This document shows positions 20,376 to 22,806 of a stretch of 22,806 nt of DNA, piece after piece; position 1 is the first letter of the stretch, and every line of letters starts with the position of its first letter. The translations under genes were made by a program, and so were the position numbers. The notes beneath the pieces are model-generated. The model ran no database searches and was not told where the DNA came from. It saw only the letters and a program-made list of their open reading frames with translations. This stretch comes from an uncultured Candidatus Saccharibacteria bacterium (GTDB taxonomy: Bacteria; Patescibacteria; Saccharimonadia; Saccharimonadales; UBA5946): NCBI GenBank assembly GCA_946886435.1, contig CAMPIR010000003.1:1-22806 (forward strand), in the 5' to 3' direction.

Positions 20376-21236
20376 TTATTTCTTCGTAGGATCTGGGAAA
20401 CCAGGAACGTGCGCCAGCTCGATCTTGTGCTTGGCGAACGCCTTTAACAGCCTGCGACGCATCTCACCCGTAACACTCCACTGCTGTGATGGATTGGTTT
20501 TGCCGGTGATGGTAACTTCGAGCGCGACATCACTAAAGGTGCCGATGTTCAGGAAGTGCGGTGCCTCGAGGACTTTGTCTTTCCACTTTTCATCTTCGGA
20601 TAGAGCGACGCCGACATCATCGATCACCTTGGCGAGCGCATCGATATCTGTGTCAGGATCGACGACAAGTGAAAAGTTTACCTTCGAAAACCCCATCGTT
20701 TTGTTGATGACATGAAGAACCTCGCCGTTTGGGAGGAAATGAACGTTGCCGCTGGCGTCGCGAATAACGGTCGAACGGATCGTGACGCGCTCGACGGTGC
20801 CGGCTGCGCCCTGGATGTCGACGATATCACCGACTCGGTACTGGTTCTCGATGATGATAAAGACGCCAGAGAGGAAGTCTTTGATGAGCGACTGGGCGCC
20901 AAAACCGATCGCGACACCGAGTAAGCCCGCGCTCGCAAAAAACGGTGTCAGGTCGATCTTTGGAAAGATCTGTTGAAAGATGATGCAGCTCGCAACGATG
21001 ATGAGGATAACCTTCCAGACAACAGTGAACAGGCTGCCGAGTGTGTCGCGACGCTTTTTTACATCATCGGCAGACAGCGGGTTATACGGCGTGCTACGAA
21101 CGAGATGGCGGACGATCTGGTCGATGACAAGGCCGCCAAAGTGTCGTCCAAGCCAGGCAAAGGCGAGTGTTGCGACGATGGCTACGCCGGGATCTGCCAG
21201 CCAGTTGCCGATTGTGTTCGATAAAGAAGCGTCCAT
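20376..21236 (-). CDS. MscS-family mechanosensitive channel
   Basis: A 286-residue protein. Two TM helices (about residues 15-35 and 68-90) precede the pore-lining TM3 signature FFASAGLLGVAIGFGAQSLI and KDFLSGVFIIIENQYRVGD, which is the MscS core. The beta domain follows (VGDIVDIQGAAGTVERVTIR, FLPNGEV) and then the alpha/beta C-terminal domain ending HVPGFPDP. MscS channels are heptamers that open under membrane tension, releasing solutes on osmotic downshock. The length is like E. coli MscS, with the same three-helix layout. Minus-strand TGA-TATACT ends 6 bases before the ATG, predicting a leaderless mRNA. It is divergent from tsaC across 19 bases and convergent with the single-TM gene. Confidence 0.94.
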   Translation of the reverse strand: MDASLSNTIGNWLADPGVAIVATLAFAWLGRHFGGLVIDQIVRHLVRSTPYNPLSADDVKKRRDTLGSLFTVVWKVILIIVASCIIFQQIFPKIDLTPFFASAGLLGVAIGFGAQSLIKDFLSGVFIIIENQYRVGDIVDIQGAAGTVERVTIRSTVIRDASGNVHFLPNGEVLHVINKTMGFSKVNFSLVVDPDTDIDALAKVIDDVGVALSEDEKWKDKVLEAPHFLNIGTFSDVALEVTITGKTNPSQQWSVTGEMRRRLLKAFAKHKIELAHVPGFPDPTKK

Positions 21237-21242
21237 GATGGT

Positions 21243-21251
21243 AGTATATCA
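21243..21251. promoter_or_regulatory. Shared -10 region between mscS-like and tsaC genes
   Basis: Minus strand: TGA-TATACT, then 6 bases, then ATG 21236. Plus strand: TATATC (21245-21250), then 5 bases, then ATG 21256. The hexamers overlap almost completely. It is the same arrangement as at 18376-18384. Confidence 0.55.
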
Positions 21252-21255
21252 GGTG

Positions 21256-21810
21256 ATGTTCTCGCAACTAGCTAAAAACCATGAGCTTGTTCAGCTGCTA
21301 AAAAACGGTGGCGTTGCTGTTCTGCGCACCGATACGCTCTATGGCATCGTTGCCGGCGCAGATAATGAGGCTGCGGTTGAGCGAGTCTATAGGATAAAAG
21401 GCCGTGATCGAAATAAATCCTGCATCATCCTACTCGACAGTATGCGCTCTGCCTATGATCGGGGCGAAGAGTTGGCGGCCGACGAGCACCGCTATCACAG
21501 CGACGTACCAACTAGTTTTCTGATAAACGGAGAGGGAGCACCAGCCTGGTTATTACGGGAAAACGATAAGCTAGCGTACCGAATACCAAATGATAACGAA
21601 CTTTGTCAGTTTTTGGCACAGACAGGTCCATTGATTGCACCGAGCGCCAACCCTCAAGGCCAGCCGCCTGCTCGCACGATAGACGAGGCAAGAGCTTATT
21701 TTGGCGATGCGGTCGATCTCTATATTGACAGCGGAGAAGTGCCCGCCGATACGCCCCCTTCCCGGCTACTGCGAATCCATGATGATGGGCAGGTGGAGCG
21801 TCTCCGATGA
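21256..21810 (+). CDS. tsaC: L-threonylcarbamoyladenylate synthase, Sua5/YciO/YrdC family
   Basis: A 184-residue protein of YrdC size, from ATG 21256; earlier ATGs at 21235 and 21238 exist but would cover the mscS promoter. Family landmarks are GGVAVLRTDTLYGIVAGADN, RVYRIKGRDRNKSCIILL (the K-x-R-x5-K-S segment that binds ATP and phosphate), LAYRIPNDNELCQFLAQTGP, and APSANPQGQPPA. The enzyme makes threonylcarbamoyl-AMP from threonine, bicarbonate and ATP for the t6A37 tRNA modification. The next gene, trmB, overlaps by ATGA, so two tRNA-modification genes form one unit. The symbol could be disputed because YciO/YrdC paralogues look alike. Confidence 0.92.
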   Translation: MFSQLAKNHELVQLLKNGGVAVLRTDTLYGIVAGADNEAAVERVYRIKGRDRNKSCIILLDSMRSAYDRGEELAADEHRYHSDVPTSFLINGEGAPAWLLRENDKLAYRIPNDNELCQFLAQTGPLIAPSANPQGQPPARTIDEARAYFGDAVDLYIDSGEVPADTPPSRLLRIHDDGQVERLR

Positions 21811-22448
21811 TAGATCCCGACCAGTTCATCATCACGCGCAAGCGCAAAAAATATAAGTTCGCTAAGTTTGCTAACTCGCTGCTATGCTTTGAGTTTGATG
21901 AGTGGCAAAGCGTGCACACCGATGTGCTGGAGGTTGGTGCTGGCACCGGCTTGTTCAGCGTGGAGCTGGCATCTAGGTATCCTGATAAACAGTTCGTCGC
22001 TGTTGATGTTAAAGCCGATCGTCTACAGACCGGAGCCTACGAAGCTGAGGCCAGAGGGCTTACTAACGTGCGTTTTGTACGCGCAAGAGCTGACCAGCTC
22101 GGGGAGATGTTTGAACCTGGAACCGTTGACCAGCTATGGATAACATTTCCGGATCCATTTCCAAAAGCGCGCTCATCAGGTCGGCGAATGACGCACCCGA
22201 CATATTTGTCCACGTATACAAAGTTGCTTCAGTCCAAGGGGTCGTTGTTCCTCAAGCACGATTCGCGTCAGTTCTTTCTCTGGTCACTTGAACAGCTGGT
22301 TGCCTGCGGATGGCATATCGCTGAGCTGAGTTTTGATTTGCATGATTCTGATCTGGCTGATGACTACAAGACTATGACGACGTATGAAACGCGTTGGCTT
22401 GAGGAAGGGCTAGAGACGAACTTTGTCAGGGCAACGAAAGTAGCCTAG
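21807..22448 (+). CDS. trmB: tRNA (guanine-N7-)-methyltransferase
   Basis: A 213-residue protein of normal TrmB length. It starts with a basic segment (ITRKRKKYKFAKFAN) and has the SAM-binding motif VLEVGAGTGLFSVELASRYP, then FVAVDVKADRL, the characteristic QLWITFPDPFPKARSSGRRM (the TFPDPxPK motif of TrmB), LSTYTKLLQSKGSLFLKHDS and MTTYETRW near the end. It methylates G46 in the variable loop of tRNAs. It is translated in coupling with tsaC (4-base ATGA overlap). Its TAG stop overlaps the stop of the convergent murC by two bases. Confidence 0.95.
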   Translation: MIDPDQFIITRKRKKYKFAKFANSLLCFEFDEWQSVHTDVLEVGAGTGLFSVELASRYPDKQFVAVDVKADRLQTGAYEAEARGLTNVRFVRARADQLGEMFEPGTVDQLWITFPDPFPKARSSGRRMTHPTYLSTYTKLLQSKGSLFLKHDSRQFFLWSLEQLVACGWHIAELSFDLHDSDLADDYKTMTTYETRWLEEGLETNFVRATKVA

Positions 22449-22806
22449 AGTTTTTCCGCAGCAACCATCTGGCGCGCCCAGTCATCGATGCTGCCTGCGC
22501 CCATTACGAGCACGAGCTTGCTGGCGTCACGGTGCGTTTTGAGTTCACGCCACAGGGCATCGTTCAGCTCGGCGATATGGACAGAGTCTTTGTTGGTGAG
22601 ATTGTCGACCAGTTCTTGTGGCTGCAGTATCTCTAGGCTTGGGTCTTCGCGACTTAGATACGTCGGCAGCCAATAAATCTCTTCGGCGAGCTCCATGCAG
22701 TCGGTATAGTCGTTTTTTATCTCGTGTTGGCGGATGTTTTGGTGCGGCTGATACACGAGGACGATCCGGTCACTGATTTCCCGCGCCATTTGGAGCGTGG
22801 CAGCGA
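22445..22806 (-). CDS. murC: UDP-N-acetylmuramate--L-alanine ligase, C-terminal part; partial
   Basis: The frame is open to the window edge, so the start lies beyond base 22806; about 120 residues are seen. ATLQMAREI, IVLVYQPHQNIRQHEIKNDY, DCMELAEEIYWLPTYLSRED and KLVLVMGAGSIDDW are hallmarks of the C-terminal Mur ligase domain of MurC (F/YQPHxxxR..., the Y-x-x-R-E motif and the GAGxI motif). MurC adds L-alanine to UDP-MurNAc in the cytosol, the first peptide step of peptidoglycan precursor synthesis. The PBP at the other end of the window acts at the end of the same pathway. The stop (TAG on the minus strand, 22445-22447) overlaps that of trmB. Confidence 0.92.
   Translation of the reverse strand, partial: AATLQMAREISDRIVLVYQPHQNIRQHEIKNDYTDCMELAEEIYWLPTYLSREDPSLEILQPQELVDNLTNKDSVHIAELNDALWRELKTHRDASKLVLVMGAGSIDDWARQMVAAEKL

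Noticed and set aside
20980..21255. Long N-terminal extension of tsaC to 20980
   Set aside because: It lies antisense to the MscS gene and encodes a Ser/Arg-rich sequence unlike any YrdC protein; TsaC length is normal from 21256.

Overview
The window reads as a compact bacterial chromosome, most likely from the Candidate Phyla Radiation, probably Saccharibacteria/TM7 or a relative. This is inferred from the small, often divergent versions of familiar proteins, minimal spacing between genes, overlapping start/stop and stop/stop codons, and many start codons without a Shine-Dalgarno sequence. TGA is used as a stop codon (for example at 1642-1644 and 16846-16848), so the genetic code is standard and the Gracilibacteria/Absconditabacteria are excluded. 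No rRNA, tRNA, CRISPR array, transposase or integrase was found. No stretch above about 300 bases lacks a gene.

Layout. 1-3605: the 3' end of a class A penicillin-binding protein carrying thrombospondin type 3 repeats, a TylF-like methyltransferase, then an AbrB-type regulator with a 14-TM drug-efflux MFS protein. 3606-5158: a candidate small RNA and terminator, then an unrecognised 430-residue Cys-rich protein. 5155-8371: ion homeostasis, with a CPA2 antiporter, a VIT1/CCC1-like protein and CorA. 8372-8647: an isolated promoter / structured leader / 30-codon gene / terminator unit. 8673-12857: a DsbA-like thiol oxidoreductase, a CBS-pair membrane protein, aspS and a metallo-beta-lactamase-fold hydrolase. 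12961-15110: a stress and repair run of SDR dehydrogenase, ChaB, 3-methyladenine glycosylase and a low-affinity iron permease-like protein. 15166-17586: an accessory, visibly AT-richer stretch of five unrelated small genes separated by copies of a repeat. 17729-20362: AlkA-like glycosylase, divergent from a run of pterin dehydratase-like protein, MutY-like glycosylase and two envelope proteins. 20376-22806: MscS channel, tsaC, trmB and the 3' end of murC.

Two system-level patterns stand out. First, 15166-17586 is built like a cassette array: one gene, then a repeat with core GTTGCGAAGYRCGTCCACTA, repeated with genes of unrelated function and differing base composition. Second, many transcription-initial genes have a sigma70-type -10 hexamer only 5-10 bases upstream of the start codon. 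Four of them share one exact geometry, TGn + TATNNT-like hexamer + 6 bases + ATG. This predicts leaderless mRNAs, whereas operon-internal genes more often carry an AAGGAG-type site. Several divergent gene pairs appear to share one near-symmetric -10 element.
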